Source: Franzmannia qiaohouensis
GTDB lineage: Bacteria; Pseudomonadota; Gammaproteobacteria; Pseudomonadales; Halomonadaceae
Length of the DNA: 64,000 bases
Assembly (NCBI RefSeq): GCF_031451695.1
Contig: NZ_JARWAM010000001.1
Span: 186,001 to 250,000, forward strand
Direction: 5' to 3'
A model generated the notes under the pieces. It had not been told where the DNA came from. It ran no database searches and saw nothing but the letters and a program-made list of their open reading frames with translations. Made by a program: the position numbers and the translations under genes. Positions 1 through 8,678 of this stretch are shown piece after piece; position 1 is the first letter of the stretch; each line of letters opens with the position of its first letter.

Positions 1-148
1 AGTTGGTGCCGAACACGGCCAGGCCCACGTCGTTGTCGACCAGCCACCGGCAGTGCTCGATATAGCGCGGCAGGTCGGGGGAGAGGTCGGATTGGAAGGG
101 GGTCACCACCGGTGACCACACCTTGCCGCTGGCGCTGCTGGAATCCAT
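1..148 (-). CDS. Dihydrodipicolinate synthase (DapA) family protein, partial
   Basis: This is the N-terminal end of a gene cut by the window edge; about 49 residues are visible. They match the start of DHDPS/NAL-family class I aldolases: KVWSPVVTPF at the first strand, then a segment reading CRWLVDNDVGLAVFGTN, where these enzymes approach the GTTGE-type substrate loop. Two ATGs lie back to back at 151 and 148; AGGAG sits 6 nt before the second, which I chose. The Schiff-base lysine lies outside the window. It follows the GntR gene of the CoA/TTT operon on the same strand and probably belongs to that catabolic unit. Family members include 4-hydroxy-tetrahydrodipicolinate synthase and several keto-acid aldolases; the substrate cannot be fixed here. 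Confidence 0.75.
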   Translation of the reverse strand, partial: MDSSSASGKVWSPVVTPFQSDLSPDLPRYIEHCRWLVDNDVGLAVFGTN

Positions 149-191
149 CATGTTCTCCTGGTGCATTGTGATTGTCTGGGGCCCATCGGGA

Positions 192-881
192 TCACTCCTC
201 TGCCTCGGCCTGGCGCTCCAACCACCGCGCCAGGCCCTTGCTGGTATGTTCGAGGCCCGCCTGGTAGGCGCGTGCCTTGTCGTTGGCGACAATGGCGTCG
301 ACGATCTCGGTATGCTCTTCGTGGGATTTGCTCATCACCACCGCACCCTGCAGCAGATACTTACGCGCTAATAGAGAGTCCTTGACCAGGTCCCGATATA
401 TCGCACTGGCGCGCTGGTGGTTGGCGGTTTTCAAGATATATTCATGAAATGCCAAGTTGAGATGAAAATAGGCATCGGCATCATCGCGCGCCGCTGCTTG
501 ACCCATTTCTGCCAGTTTCTTTTCCAGCTCTTTTTTTTCTTTATTACCCGCATTCTCTGCCGCTTTACCGCATAAAAAAGCGGTAATCAGCGCCCGGACT
601 TCGCTATTTTCCACATACTCTTCGCGAGTCACTTTTTTTACGAATACGCCACGGTTGGGCAGACTATTCACCAATCCGGCCCGCTCCAGGCCGCGCCGCG
701 CTTCGCGAACGATGCCACGACTGACGTTGAACTTCTCGGCCAGGCGCATTTCGTTGAGCCGCTCCCCGGGCTTCAAATAGCCGGATAAAATCAGTTTTTC
801 GAGCTCTTCGGCGACTATCGTCGTCAAAGATGATGCCTTTCGCTCGGTAATGATATTGGCCGATTCCAATACTGGATCCAT
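192..881 (-). CDS. GntR-family transcriptional regulator (FCD/FadR subfamily)
   Basis: A 229-residue regulator with an N-terminal winged helix (about residues 20-85, including LAEKFNVSRGIVREARRGL) and an all-helical FCD ligand domain behind it. FCD regulators usually bind an organic-acid effector and repress the neighbouring catabolic operon. The longest reading frame starts at a GTG at 893; I prefer the ATG at 881, preceded by AGTGAGG at normal spacing. It lies 35 bp downstream of the TauE gene on the same strand, so it is probably the last or next-to-last gene of the CoA-transferase/TTT operon and may regulate it. The gene is more AT-rich than its neighbours, with runs of A and T in the middle. 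Confidence 0.9.
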   Translation of the reverse strand: MDPVLESANIITERKASSLTTIVAEELEKLILSGYLKPGERLNEMRLAEKFNVSRGIVREARRGLERAGLVNSLPNRGVFVKKVTREEYVENSEVRALITAFLCGKAAENAGNKEKKELEKKLAEMGQAAARDDADAYFHLNLAFHEYILKTANHQRASAIYRDLVKDSLLARKYLLQGAVVMSKSHEEHTEIVDAIVANDKARAYQAGLEHTSKGLARWLERQAEAEE

Positions 882-916
882 GGCGCGCCTCACTTATAAA
901 GGAGATATCGGGTCGA

Positions 917-1693
917 TTATATCAACACCAATTTCTCGAACGCCACCCACAGCAACCGGATGGACAATATTGTCAGCAATATCTTCATGATAAAGTCGAA
1001 GTTATTATTACTGACCTGCTGCAATACTTTCAGCCCCGCCCAAGTGCCCACGAACCCGACGCCAATCATCGCTGCCATCAGCAGCAACCAATCGAAGAAC
1101 ACGAAACCCGCGAAACCGAAGATGAACGCCTTGGAGAGATGCTGCAGCGACATTACCGCCGAGAAGGTCGCCACGCGCACCAGCCGCTCGGGACTGATGT
1201 GCTTGAGGTAGGCGGCCACAATCGAACCTGCTGCACCCACGAAGCTGGACAGAAAGGTGGTCAGGGCGCCCATCACCAGGCTGCCGCCCATGCCCACCGC
1301 CCGCGCGGGCAGCGACGGCCCCCAGCACATGAAGATCATGAAGCTGGCGATGATCAACTCGAGCATGCCGGGCGGCAGGCGTATCAGCAGCCACGAGGCC
1401 ATCGCCGCGCCGATCAGGATACCGGGTACGATGGCCGCCAGGCGCCGATAGTCGACGTCGCGCCAGGTCAACGTGAAACGACTGCCGTTGGCGCCCAGCT
1501 GGACCATGCCGTGTACCGGAATCACCGCCGCTGGCGGCATGACCTGGGCCATGGACATGATCAGCAGGGCACTGCCACCAATGCCAAAGGCGCTGGTCAT
1601 CCAGGCCGTCACCAGGCTCAGCAGGATCAACAGCGCATTGACGCCTCCCGACAGGGGCGAGAGGCTATCCAGCAGGGCCAGCAAACTAGCCAT
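917..1693 (-). CDS. TauE/SafE-family membrane exporter
   Basis: A hydrophobic protein of 258 residues with about eight membrane segments, typical of the TauE/SafE (DUF81) family. Members export or import small sulfonates, sulfite or organic anions across the inner membrane. The glycine-rich stretch near residue 40 (FGIGGSALL) corresponds to the family's N-terminal repeat motif. The reading frame opens further upstream, but that part is a shadow of the thioesterase gene. I use the ATG at 1693, which overlaps the thioesterase stop by 8 bases and implies translational coupling. Its place in an operon with TctABC and CoA enzymes suggests it handles an acid from the same pathway; the substrate is unknown. 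Confidence 0.85.
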   Translation of the reverse strand: MASLLALLDSLSPLSGGVNALLILLSLVTAWMTSAFGIGGSALLIMSMAQVMPPAAVIPVHGMVQLGANGSRFTLTWRDVDYRRLAAIVPGILIGAAMASWLLIRLPPGMLELIIASFMIFMCWGPSLPARAVGMGGSLVMGALTTFLSSFVGAAGSIVAAYLKHISPERLVRVATFSAVMSLQHLSKAFIFGFAGFVFFDWLLLMAAMIGVGFVGTWAGLKVLQQVSNNNFDFIMKILLTILSIRLLWVAFEKLVLI

Positions 1694-2117
1694 TGGCCGG
1701 CATCTTCCAGGTGGAGGTGGCCATGCCGACCAGCTTGCCGGCTCCATCAAAGGCACGCGACTCGAGGAAGGAGAGGTTACGGCCCTGCTTGATGAAACGG
1801 CCCTCGAGGCGCACCTCGCCGGCCATGGCCGGACGCATGTACTGGATCTTCATCTCGATGGTACTGCCCCCGGCCCCCATCACGTGGTGAATCAGGTGCC
1901 CCATGGAGACGTCCATGGCCAGCGCCATCACCCCGCCGTGAAGGCTACCCTGAGGGTTGTAGAGGTGCGGCGCGACCGGCAGCACCACATGGCACACCTC
2001 GTCGGTATAGGTAATCGAGAGCTGCAGGAACTTGGCCAGGAAAAACTTCTCGAAGGCCGGCTCCTGGGTGGCAAGCGCCTCTTCGAATACGTCTCTGACC
2101 TTTGCGTCATCGATCAT
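1686..2117 (-). CDS. Hotdog-fold acyl-CoA thioesterase (PaaI family)
   Basis: A 143-residue single hotdog-domain protein. The segment PQGSLHGGVMALAMDVSMG near residues 55-73 is the PaaI/YdiI-type active-site helix with its HGG motif. These enzymes hydrolyse acyl-CoA esters in the cytoplasm and often release CoA trapped in a catabolic pathway. The ATG overlaps the tctA stop codon (ATGA) and has AAGGAG 7 nt upstream. Its operon partners, a class III CoA-transferase and an enoyl-CoA hydratase, make a CoA-ester substrate from the same pathway likely. Confidence 0.88.
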   Translation of the reverse strand: MIDDAKVRDVFEEALATQEPAFEKFFLAKFLQLSITYTDEVCHVVLPVAPHLYNPQGSLHGGVMALAMDVSMGHLIHHVMGAGGSTIEMKIQYMRPAMAGEVRLEGRFIKQGRNLSFLESRAFDGAGKLVGMATSTWKMPANG

Positions 2118-3634
2118 GCTGGGTCTCCTTGGATATTGGCTTTCTTGCGATAGGCGTTGAGCAGGATGCCGGAGAAAATCACCGCGACGAAGAACACCAT
2201 GATGTAGACCGACGAGGGACGTAGGAAAAAGATGTCGAACGAGCCGCGGCTGATGATCAGGGTCTGACGCAGCGACTCCTCCGCCATCGGCCCCAGCACC
2301 AGCGCCAGCACCACCGCCGCCGGCGAAAAGCCGAAGCGCTTCATCAAAAAGCCGATCACACCAGCGCCGAGCATGATAAATACCTCGATCATGCTGGCAT
2401 TGACGCTGAAGGTACCCATCACACAGACCACCAGTACCAGCGGGGCCAGAATGCGGTAGGGCGCCTTGATGATGTAGACGAACAGCGGGATGGCGAAGAT
2501 GCTGATGACCAGCAGCGCCATGTTACCCAGGTACATGCTGCTGATCAGGCCCCAGGCGAACTCGGGATTTTCCGCCATCAGCAGCGGCCCGGGACGCAGT
2601 CCCCACATGATGAACGCCGCCAGCAGCACGGCGGTGGAGGCCGAACCGGGGATCCCCAGGGTCAGCAGCGGCACCATGGCCCCGGAGGACGCCGCATTGT
2701 TGGCCGACTCGGGTGCCGTCAAGCCGCGCATCTCGCCGTGGCCGAACTTCTTGGGCGTCTTGGAAAGCGACTTCTCCAGCGAGTAGGCCATCAGCGAGGC
2801 GATGGTCGCGCCGGCGCCGGGGATCAGGCCGATGCAGAAGCCGAGGATGGCATTGCGCGGCATGGTGAATTTGCTCTCGCGGAAATCCTTCCTGGTCGGC
2901 CAGAAGCGCTCCTCATTCTGGTACTCGACGATCCCACCACTGCCGCTCTTGTGGGCTCCGCTATAGAAGGCGTGAAACAACTCACCGATACCAAACAGGC
3001 CAATCGCCACCGGTATGAAGTGAATGCCACCGATCAGCTCGGTGGAACCAAACGTGAAGCGCTGATGACCGGTCTCCAGATCGACACCCACCGTGCCCAG
3101 TGCGAAACCGATCAGCGCCGACACCAGGCCCAGCATCCAGTTGCCCGACATCAGCGCCACCAGGGTCAAGATGCCCATCAAGCACAGCAGAAAGAATTCC
3201 GGGGGGCCGAAACTGCGCGTCACTAGTGCGAACATGGGGGCCAGCAGGGTGATCAGGATGACCCCCACGGTGCCGCCGGTGAAAGAGGCGCAGGCCTGCA
3301 TCACCAGGGCCGGGCCGGCACGGCCCTGCTTGGCCAGCGGAAAGCCGTCGAAGGTTGAGGCCACCGTGGTGGAGTCGCCCGGGGTATTGAGCAGGATGGC
3401 GGTGATGGTGCCGCCGTACATGGCGCCATAGTAGATGGCGGCCAGCATCATGACTGCACTGATCGGGTCCATGCTGAAGGTAACCGGGAGCAGAATGGCA
3501 ATGCCCGCCGAGGGCCCGAAGCCCGGAATGGCACCGATCATCATGCCGATCATTGCACCGAGTAGCAGGTAGAGCAGATTCACTGGGGTGATGGCGATCG
3601 ACAGGCCCATCAACAAATTGTCAAAGATTTCCAT
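2114..3634 (-). CDS. tctA: Tripartite tricarboxylate transporter large permease TctA
   Basis: A 506-residue membrane protein of the usual TctA length. It has the family's glycine/proline-rich repeats: GAIPGFGPSAGIAILLP near the N-terminus and a second such repeat around residue 260 (GLIPGAGATIAS). It is the large transmembrane subunit of a TTT transporter, working with the periplasmic binding protein TctC and the small subunit TctB to import a carboxylate with cation symport. The order tctC-tctB-tctA on the minus strand is standard. It overlaps the thioesterase gene by 4 nt. Citrate is the classical substrate, but the CoA-dependent neighbours suggest another organic acid. Confidence 0.96.
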   Translation of the reverse strand: MEIFDNLLMGLSIAITPVNLLYLLLGAMIGMMIGAIPGFGPSAGIAILLPVTFSMDPISAVMMLAAIYYGAMYGGTITAILLNTPGDSTTVASTFDGFPLAKQGRAGPALVMQACASFTGGTVGVILITLLAPMFALVTRSFGPPEFFLLCLMGILTLVALMSGNWMLGLVSALIGFALGTVGVDLETGHQRFTFGSTELIGGIHFIPVAIGLFGIGELFHAFYSGAHKSGSGGIVEYQNEERFWPTRKDFRESKFTMPRNAILGFCIGLIPGAGATIASLMAYSLEKSLSKTPKKFGHGEMRGLTAPESANNAASSGAMVPLLTLGIPGSASTAVLLAAFIMWGLRPGPLLMAENPEFAWGLISSMYLGNMALLVISIFAIPLFVYIIKAPYRILAPLVLVVCVMGTFSVNASMIEVFIMLGAGVIGFLMKRFGFSPAAVVLALVLGPMAEESLRQTLIISRGSFDIFFLRPSSVYIMVFFVAVIFSGILLNAYRKKANIQGDPA

Positions 3635-3662
3635 TGCGATACCCTTGTCTATTGATTGTGGG

Positions 3663-4103
3663 CTACCACCACATGCCCTGCGGCAGTGCTGCGTTCAACA
3701 GGGTGCCAAACAGGAAGTGAATCACTACCGGCACGGCCACCGTCACAGCGGCATTGGTTTTGTGCTTACCGCGATTGAAATAGTAAAGCGTGGCAGCGAT
3801 ATAGGCGGGTATTGCGATGACATAGCCAAGCACCATCAGCAGCACGCCAAAGGTCAGCGACAAACCGATTAACACGGCTGCGTCCTGGTATTGGCTATCC
3901 TGAGCGCCGGAGAATAGCGTCCTGTTCTTGATATCGCTCAAGATCACCAGCAGCATGGCAGCGATCATGCTGACGCCTAGAATTCTCGGAAAGAAACCCG
4001 GCCCCATGCGTCCGCGATTGGTCAGGAAGCTCAGGTCTACAAATGCCATATAGGTGTAGCAAACTGCTACTACCAAAATAAAGAGGTAGAAAAAGAGTCT
4101 CAT
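3663..4103 (-). CDS. tctB: Tripartite tricarboxylate transporter small permease TctB
   Basis: A small hydrophobic protein of 146 residues with four predicted membrane helices and the motif GPGFFPRILG near residue 35, characteristic of TctB. It is the small membrane subunit of the TTT transporter. The frame extends to a GTG at 4115; the ATG at 4103 is preferred because GTGAGA stands 7 nt before it. It lies 28 bp upstream of tctA and 143 bp downstream of tctC; the latter gap contains a strong stem-loop at 4188-4211. Confidence 0.93.
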   Translation of the reverse strand: MRLFFYLFILVVAVCYTYMAFVDLSFLTNRGRMGPGFFPRILGVSMIAAMLLVILSDIKNRTLFSGAQDSQYQDAAVLIGLSLTFGVLLMVLGYVIAIPAYIAATLYYFNRGKHKTNAAVTVAVPVVIHFLFGTLLNAALPQGMWW

Positions 4104-4187
4104 GGTAAGTCTCACTGAGGCTGCTGCGAGATTTCAATGCTGCACAAGCATCTGCACAGCGCGGCCATATTCAGCATCTGCATGGTA

Positions 4188-4211
4188 CCGGCCATGCTTA
4201 CGCATGGCCGG
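4188..4211. terminator. Stem-loop between tctC and tctB
   Basis: A perfect 10-bp stem CCGGCCATGC / GCATGGCCGG closes a 4-nt loop in the gap between tctC and tctB. No T-run follows it on the minus strand, so it is less likely a full terminator than an attenuating or mRNA-protecting hairpin. Such a hairpin would leave more binding-protein message than permease message, a common arrangement in operons led by a binding protein. Confidence 0.7.
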
Positions 4212-4246
4212 GTTAAGCAACTATTATAACTCAAGCAGTGACTGGA

Positions 4247-5236
4247 TTAGATTGCGCCAGTTTCAGTGAGAATAGTCTCGAAGTTATTGATGGTGCTTTC
4301 CAGGAAGTCAGTGAAGTCATCCCCAAACTGCACATTCTCAGTAAGGAAGTTGGCTTCTACGTATTCCGCCCATTCAGGCGTTTCCACCACCTGGGCAATG
4401 GTATCGATCCACCACTCGCGAGCTTCTTCCGGAACGCCCGGGGGCATAATCAGACCGCGCGGCATCGCCACTGCGGCGTCGCCGTAGCCAAGCTCGGCGA
4501 AGGACGGCACACCCTCCAGCGCATCGGGTACGGTCTCGCCGCTGAACGCCAGTGCGCGGAAGTCACCCGATTCGATCAGACCGATCACCGAACCCGGCGT
4601 CGCCACCATCGCATCGACCGACTTGGAGAGCAGCGCCGTGGTCAGCTCGCCCTGCTGGTTGAAGGGCACATAGTCGTAGTCGTAGCCGGCTTCCTGGGAG
4701 AGCAGTTGGGCAACGATGAAGTCGTTGTTCACCGAGCCGATACCACCTACCGCAGGCGGGTTTTCGCGGGCCCATTCCAGGTAGTCGTCGAAGTCCTGAA
4801 TATCGCTGTCACCGTTGACCACCAGTACCTGATCATCGGCAGCCATCAGCGCGATATGGGTAAAGGACATGGTGTCCCAAGGGGTGTCGGCCTGCAGCGG
4901 GGTAGCGATGAAGCTGCCGCTGGTGGTGGAGAGGTGGTAGGGGTTGCCTTCCTGGTTGAAGACGTAGCCCCAGCCCACGGCCCCGCTGCCACCTGGACGG
5001 TTGGTGGCGACGATATTCTCGGGGTACAGGTCGTACTTCTCGAGGATGTCGATCAGCGTGCGCGACAGCACGTCATTGCCGCCACCCGGGCCAAAGGCGA
5101 TGGTAATGTTCAACTGCTCTTCCGGCTCCCAGCCGTCAGCCAAGGCGTGGCTGGTGGTAAGGGCCATTCCGGCGGTAGCGACCGCAATGGCGGTGGCGAG
5201 GGTGGTAGCGGTCTTCTTGAGCTTGACGTTGTGCAT
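4247..5236 (-). CDS. tctC: TTT substrate-binding protein (TctC/Bug family)
   Basis: A 329-residue periplasmic binding protein of the Bug/TctC family. The N-terminus has a basic region followed by a hydrophobic segment and an Ala-rich cleavage region ending near ALA-DGW, a Sec signal peptide. The mature part shows the family's opening strand (LNITIAFGPGGGNDVLSR) and the NRPGGSGAVGWGYV segment. It binds the carboxylate in the periplasm and delivers it to TctAB. The ATG at 5236 is chosen over a longer frame because CCAGGAG precedes it by 6 nt and the signal peptide starts there. It follows the enoyl-CoA hydratase gene by about 60 bp. Confidence 0.93.
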   Translation of the reverse strand: MHNVKLKKTATTLATAIAVATAGMALTTSHALADGWEPEEQLNITIAFGPGGGNDVLSRTLIDILEKYDLYPENIVATNRPGGSGAVGWGYVFNQEGNPYHLSTTSGSFIATPLQADTPWDTMSFTHIALMAADDQVLVVNGDSDIQDFDDYLEWARENPPAVGGIGSVNNDFIVAQLLSQEAGYDYDYVPFNQQGELTTALLSKSVDAMVATPGSVIGLIESGDFRALAFSGETVPDALEGVPSFAELGYGDAAVAMPRGLIMPPGVPEEAREWWIDTIAQVVETPEWAEYVEANFLTENVQFGDDFTDFLESTINNFETILTETGAI

Positions 5237-5298
5237 GACGTACTCCTGGTTATTCTTGGGTCTTGGGGTAGTAATCAAGTGATGCTTGTTGGTCGTGC

Positions 5299-6102
5299 TT
5301 ACTTGCCTTGGAAGCGGGGTTTACGTTTCTCCTTGAAAGCAGCCTGGCCCTCCCGATAGTCGTCACTTTCGAAACATGCCGTCACCATGCGGCTGACCTC
5401 CTCCACCGACGGGGCATCGTCCTCCTGCAGTACGCAGCGAATGCCGGTCTTGACCGCCTGCATGGTCAGCGGGGCATAGCCGGCCATGCTGGTGATACGC
5501 TCATCGACGAGCTTGTCGAAATGCTCTTCGCTGAACACTTCGTTGACCAACCCGATCCGAGCCGCCTCGCTGCCGCTGAAGGTGCGCGCGGTGAGGAACA
5601 GCTCTGCGGTGCGCGTGGCGCCGACGATGTCGACGAAGCGCTTGATACCTTCGTAGGCGTAACCCACGCCGAGCTTGCCCGCCGGCATGCAGAACTTGGC
5701 TGTTTCGGTGCTGTAGCGCAGGTCACATGAGAGCGATAGCCCCATGCCGCCACCCATGCAGATCCCCTTGATCGCGGCGACGGTCGGCTTGATGCTGCTG
5801 CGCAGCGCGGACTGGGCGGCGTTGACGCTGTCGGCATAGTGCTGCGCCTGCGCCTTGTCGCTGCGCTTCTCCTTGAATTCGCTGATGTCGGCGCCCGACA
5901 TGAAGGCTTTCTTGCCGGCCCCCTGCAGCACGATGACGCGTACGTCGTCATTGCTTTGGGCATCGGTCACCGCCTTGGCGACGCTTTTCCACATCTCCAG
6001 CGACATGGCGTTATAGCGCTTTTCGTTGCAGATGATGATGCGCAGCACGCCACCGTCCAGGGTGGTATCGATGTAGCCAGGCGGTTTTTCTTGGGCACTC
6101 AT
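5299..6102 (-). CDS. Enoyl-CoA hydratase/isomerase family protein
   Basis: A 267-residue crotonase-superfamily protein. The oxyanion-hole segments are visible: AFMSGADISEF near residue 67 and IKGICMGGGMGLSLSCDLRYS around 110-132. The acidic catalytic position near 140 reads AGKLGVGYAYEG rather than the canonical E-pair of hydratases such as ECHS1, so isomerase, decarboxylase or hydrolase activity is possible. It acts on an acyl-CoA in the cytoplasm. The start at 6102 is supported by GAGGAAG. It lies 35 bp downstream of the CoA-transferase gene, so the two enzymes probably act one after the other on the acid imported by TctABC. Confidence 0.88.
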   Translation of the reverse strand: MSAQEKPPGYIDTTLDGGVLRIIICNEKRYNAMSLEMWKSVAKAVTDAQSNDDVRVIVLQGAGKKAFMSGADISEFKEKRSDKAQAQHYADSVNAAQSALRSSIKPTVAAIKGICMGGGMGLSLSCDLRYSTETAKFCMPAGKLGVGYAYEGIKRFVDIVGATRTAELFLTARTFSGSEAARIGLVNEVFSEEHFDKLVDERITSMAGYAPLTMQAVKTGIRCVLQEDDAPSVEEVSRMVTACFESDDYREGQAAFKEKRKPRFQGK

Positions 6103-6137
6103 GGTTGTGCTTCCTCGTGATATATCAGGCTGATCAA

Positions 6138-7334
6138 TTAGACGGCGCCAATCTCATGAAAGTGGCTGATCTGCTCCTGCGAGTAGTCCAGCTCTCCCAG
6201 TATCTCGTCGGTGTGCTCGCCCCACTTGGGCGCCACCTTGGCCACGTTGGCGGTGGTACGCGACAGATGCACCGGCTGGGTGATGAAGTACTTCTTGCCG
6301 ATATCGCTATCCTCGACTTCCTGGTAAACGCCGAGGTGCTGGATCTGCGGGTCCTCGAACATTTCCGGCACCGTATACACCGGCCCGGACGGCACGCCGA
6401 AGGCGTTCAGGCGGTCGACCCAGTAGCTGACGCTCTGGGTGGAGAAGATCTCCTGAATCAGAGCGTTGAGTTCGGGTCGATGCTCACGGCGATCCTTGAC
6501 CGTCTTGAAGCGGGGATCCTCACCCCACTCGGGCTTGTCCAGCGCCTTGCAGAACTGTACCCACTGGCCGTCGCCGGAGACGCCGATGTTGAAATCGCCG
6601 TCGCTGCCGTGGAATAGCCCCATCGGGCAGCTGGTGGGGTGATCGTTGCCCGCCTGTATCGGCACATCACCATCGTTGAGGTAGCGTGCCGCCTGGAAGT
6701 CGAGCATGGCGATCTGGGCGTGCAGCAGTGACGTATGCACCCACTGGCCTTCACCGGACTGCTCGCGCTCGAGCAGTGCCGTCATGATGCCCAGCGCGGT
6801 GTACAGGCCGGCGCTGGAATCGGCCACGGCGATCCCCGCCCGCACCGGCCCCTGGCCCGGCAAGCCGGTGACCGACATCATGCCGCCCATGCCCTGGACG
6901 ATCTGGTCGAAGCCAGGCCGCTTGACGTAGGGACCCGACTGGCCGAAGCCGGAGATGCTGGCCAGGATGATGCGCGGATTGATCTTCTTCAGCGACTCAT
7001 AGTCGACGCCCAGGCGCTCCTTGACGTCGGGCCGCCAGTTCTCGACCACTACATCGGCCTCTTCGACCAGCTTGTAGAGGATCTCCTTGGCTTCCGGCTT
7101 CTTGAGATTGAGCGTCAGCGAGCGCTTGTTGCGATTGAGGTTCTGGAAGTCACCGCCGAGACGTACGTCGGCAAACATGTTGGCGTTAGGGTCGACGCCC
7201 ATCGGCGGCTCGATGCGAATGACGTCGGCGCCGAAGTCGGCCAGCATGCGCACGCAGGTCGGGCCCGCTCTGACGCGGGACAGGTCCAGCACACGAAACC
7301 GCTGCAACGCGCTTGACGCTTGAATCTTCGCCAT
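6138..7334 (-). CDS. Class III CoA-transferase (CaiB/BaiF family)
   Basis: A 398-residue class III (CaiB/BaiF/Frc) CoA-transferase, the usual length. Family landmarks are the N-terminal VLDLSRVRAGP, the GADVIRIEPP strand, NRNKRSLTLNL near residue 70 and the ASISGFGQSGP segment near 130. Such enzymes move CoA between carboxylic acids through an enzyme-bound anhydride on an aspartate. At the position where formyl-CoA transferase has that aspartate (GQxVD), this protein reads GQWVH with His200, so its mechanism or subfamily may differ. It is the first gene of the operon that continues with enoyl-CoA hydratase and TctCBA, and it probably activates the imported acid. Confidence 0.92.
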   Translation of the reverse strand: MAKIQASSALQRFRVLDLSRVRAGPTCVRMLADFGADVIRIEPPMGVDPNANMFADVRLGGDFQNLNRNKRSLTLNLKKPEAKEILYKLVEEADVVVENWRPDVKERLGVDYESLKKINPRIILASISGFGQSGPYVKRPGFDQIVQGMGGMMSVTGLPGQGPVRAGIAVADSSAGLYTALGIMTALLEREQSGEGQWVHTSLLHAQIAMLDFQAARYLNDGDVPIQAGNDHPTSCPMGLFHGSDGDFNIGVSGDGQWVQFCKALDKPEWGEDPRFKTVKDRREHRPELNALIQEIFSTQSVSYWVDRLNAFGVPSGPVYTVPEMFEDPQIQHLGVYQEVEDSDIGKKYFITQPVHLSRTTANVAKVAPKWGEHTDEILGELDYSQEQISHFHEIGAV

Positions 7335-7352
7335 CTCACACCTCTTGTAAAT

Positions 7353-7360
7353 TGTTAACA
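7353..7360. promoter_or_regulatory. Possible GntR operator upstream of the CoA-transferase operon
   Basis: The palindrome TGTTAACA lies about 19 nt upstream of the CoA-transferase start in an AT-richer stretch. An 8-bp palindrome in this position would suit an FCD regulator such as the one encoded at 192-881, but a single short site is weak evidence. Confidence 0.3.
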
Positions 7361-7437
7361 GTTAGCAGCAAGCTAGCAGTGCCTACTGTGTACGGTCAAC
7401 GCACAACCCCCTATACATTGGTCGCAGAGGCGCGCTA

Positions 7438-7460
7438 CGCGGCGGCGCCAGGCCGCCGCG
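7438..7460. terminator. GC-rich hairpin after the PLP deaminase gene
   Basis: A perfect 9-bp stem CGCGGCGGC / GCCGCCGCG with a 5-nt loop lies just past the stop codon at 7470 of the minus-strand gene. No T-tract follows, so termination may need Rho or the hairpin may stabilise the 3' end. Confidence 0.5.
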
Positions 7461-7469
7461 TCATGGCGT

Positions 7470-8678
7470 TCAGAACAGCGTTGTCAGCGTCTCGCGGACA
7501 CGCAGCTGGTCATCGACCAGCAGCAGCTGGCGCCACTTGTCGAAGGTGAGGCAGGGGTGGGAGGCACCGAAGGCGACGATATCGCCGACGCGGATGTCGT
7601 CGTCGCGCGCCTCGGGCAGGCGAATGAAGGCGTGCTGGTCCATCAGCTTGGTGACCCGCCAGCCGGCCACCGATAGCCCGTCGTCGGGGCTACCGCCCTC
7701 TCGGTAGCGGCGCAGCGCCAGCGGCAGCTGGTCGGCGGCGATATCGCGCTTGCCGAGGGCGGCGATGGCCAGCCCCGGCTCTGGCAGCGACTGCACCTGG
7801 GCGAACACCTCAAGCGCCGGCTCGAGCCCCCGCTGCAGCTCGGGGCGCCGCGCCAGCACGCCGCGCTGCGCCTCGCGGTAGAGGCCATGATCGTGGACCA
7901 CGTAGCAGCCGGGGCGCAGCACGGGCACGATGTGCTCGGCCAGCCGCGCCTGCTGGAAGGCCTCGGCGATCAGGTCGTACCAGGCCGAGCCCGACGCGGT
8001 GATGATCGGCTCGGCGGTCTCGAACAGGCCCTCGTGGTCGAGGGCCCGGCAGGCTTCCACCAGGCGCCAGGCATAGCCGCGTACGCTGGCCTGGGGGTCA
8101 TCACCCTGTACCACGCCCTCGTAGCCCTCGAGGCCTGCCAGCACCAGCGCCGACTCGCTGTCGATCGCCTCGCCCAGCGCCAGCACCTGGTCGTGATCGC
8201 GGCAGCCGCAGCGGCCGCCCTCGATGCCGAGCTCGATCAGCACCTTGAGCCGCAGGCCGCGGGCGGCGAAGTAGCGACCCAGCTGGCGAACGTTGTCGGC
8301 ACTGTCGACCACACAGTGGAAATCCGCGCCGGCCTCGAGCAGGTCGGCAACGATCGCCATATTGGCCTCGCCCACCAGCTGATTGGCCATCAGCAGGCGC
8401 GCCGTGCCGTGGGCGAAGGCCGCGCGGCACTGTGCCGCCGTGGCCAGGGTAATGCCCCAGGCCCCGGCCTCAATCTGGCGCTTGAATAGCGCCGGCGCCA
8501 TGCTGGTCTTGCCGTGGGGCGCCAGCCGCGCGCCGTGGGCGTCGGCGAAGCGCTGCATCCAGGCCAGGTTGTGCGCCAGCGGCGCCTCGTGAATCACCGC
8601 CGCCGGCAGGCTGACGTCCGCCAGCAGCGCACCGCCGCCCTCCGGCGTGCCCTTGTCACAGCACCATGCGCGCGCCAT
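7470..8678 (-). CDS. Alanine racemase-fold PLP amino-acid deaminase (D-serine dehydratase-like)
   Basis: A 402-residue fold-type III PLP enzyme. The PLP lysine is Lys57 in APHGKTSM, as in DSD1-type D-serine dehydratases and D-threonine aldolases. The C-terminal domain ends with GASHPCLTFDKW, where this group keeps its metal-binding His and Cys. Relatives remove the amino group from D-serine or D-threo-3-hydroxyaspartate, or cleave D-threonine. The start at 8678 has GGGAG 6 nt upstream. It lies next to the glyoxylate/glycerate genes on the same strand, so its product (perhaps pyruvate, oxaloacetate or glycine) may join that route. The exact substrate is not shown by the sequence. Confidence 0.8.
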   Translation of the reverse strand: MARAWCCDKGTPEGGGALLADVSLPAAVIHEAPLAHNLAWMQRFADAHGARLAPHGKTSMAPALFKRQIEAGAWGITLATAAQCRAAFAHGTARLLMANQLVGEANMAIVADLLEAGADFHCVVDSADNVRQLGRYFAARGLRLKVLIELGIEGGRCGCRDHDQVLALGEAIDSESALVLAGLEGYEGVVQGDDPQASVRGYAWRLVEACRALDHEGLFETAEPIITASGSAWYDLIAEAFQQARLAEHIVPVLRPGCYVVHDHGLYREAQRGVLARRPELQRGLEPALEVFAQVQSLPEPGLAIAALGKRDIAADQLPLALRRYREGGSPDDGLSVAGWRVTKLMDQHAFIRLPEARDDDIRVGDIVAFGASHPCLTFDKWRQLLLVDDQLRVRETLTTLF

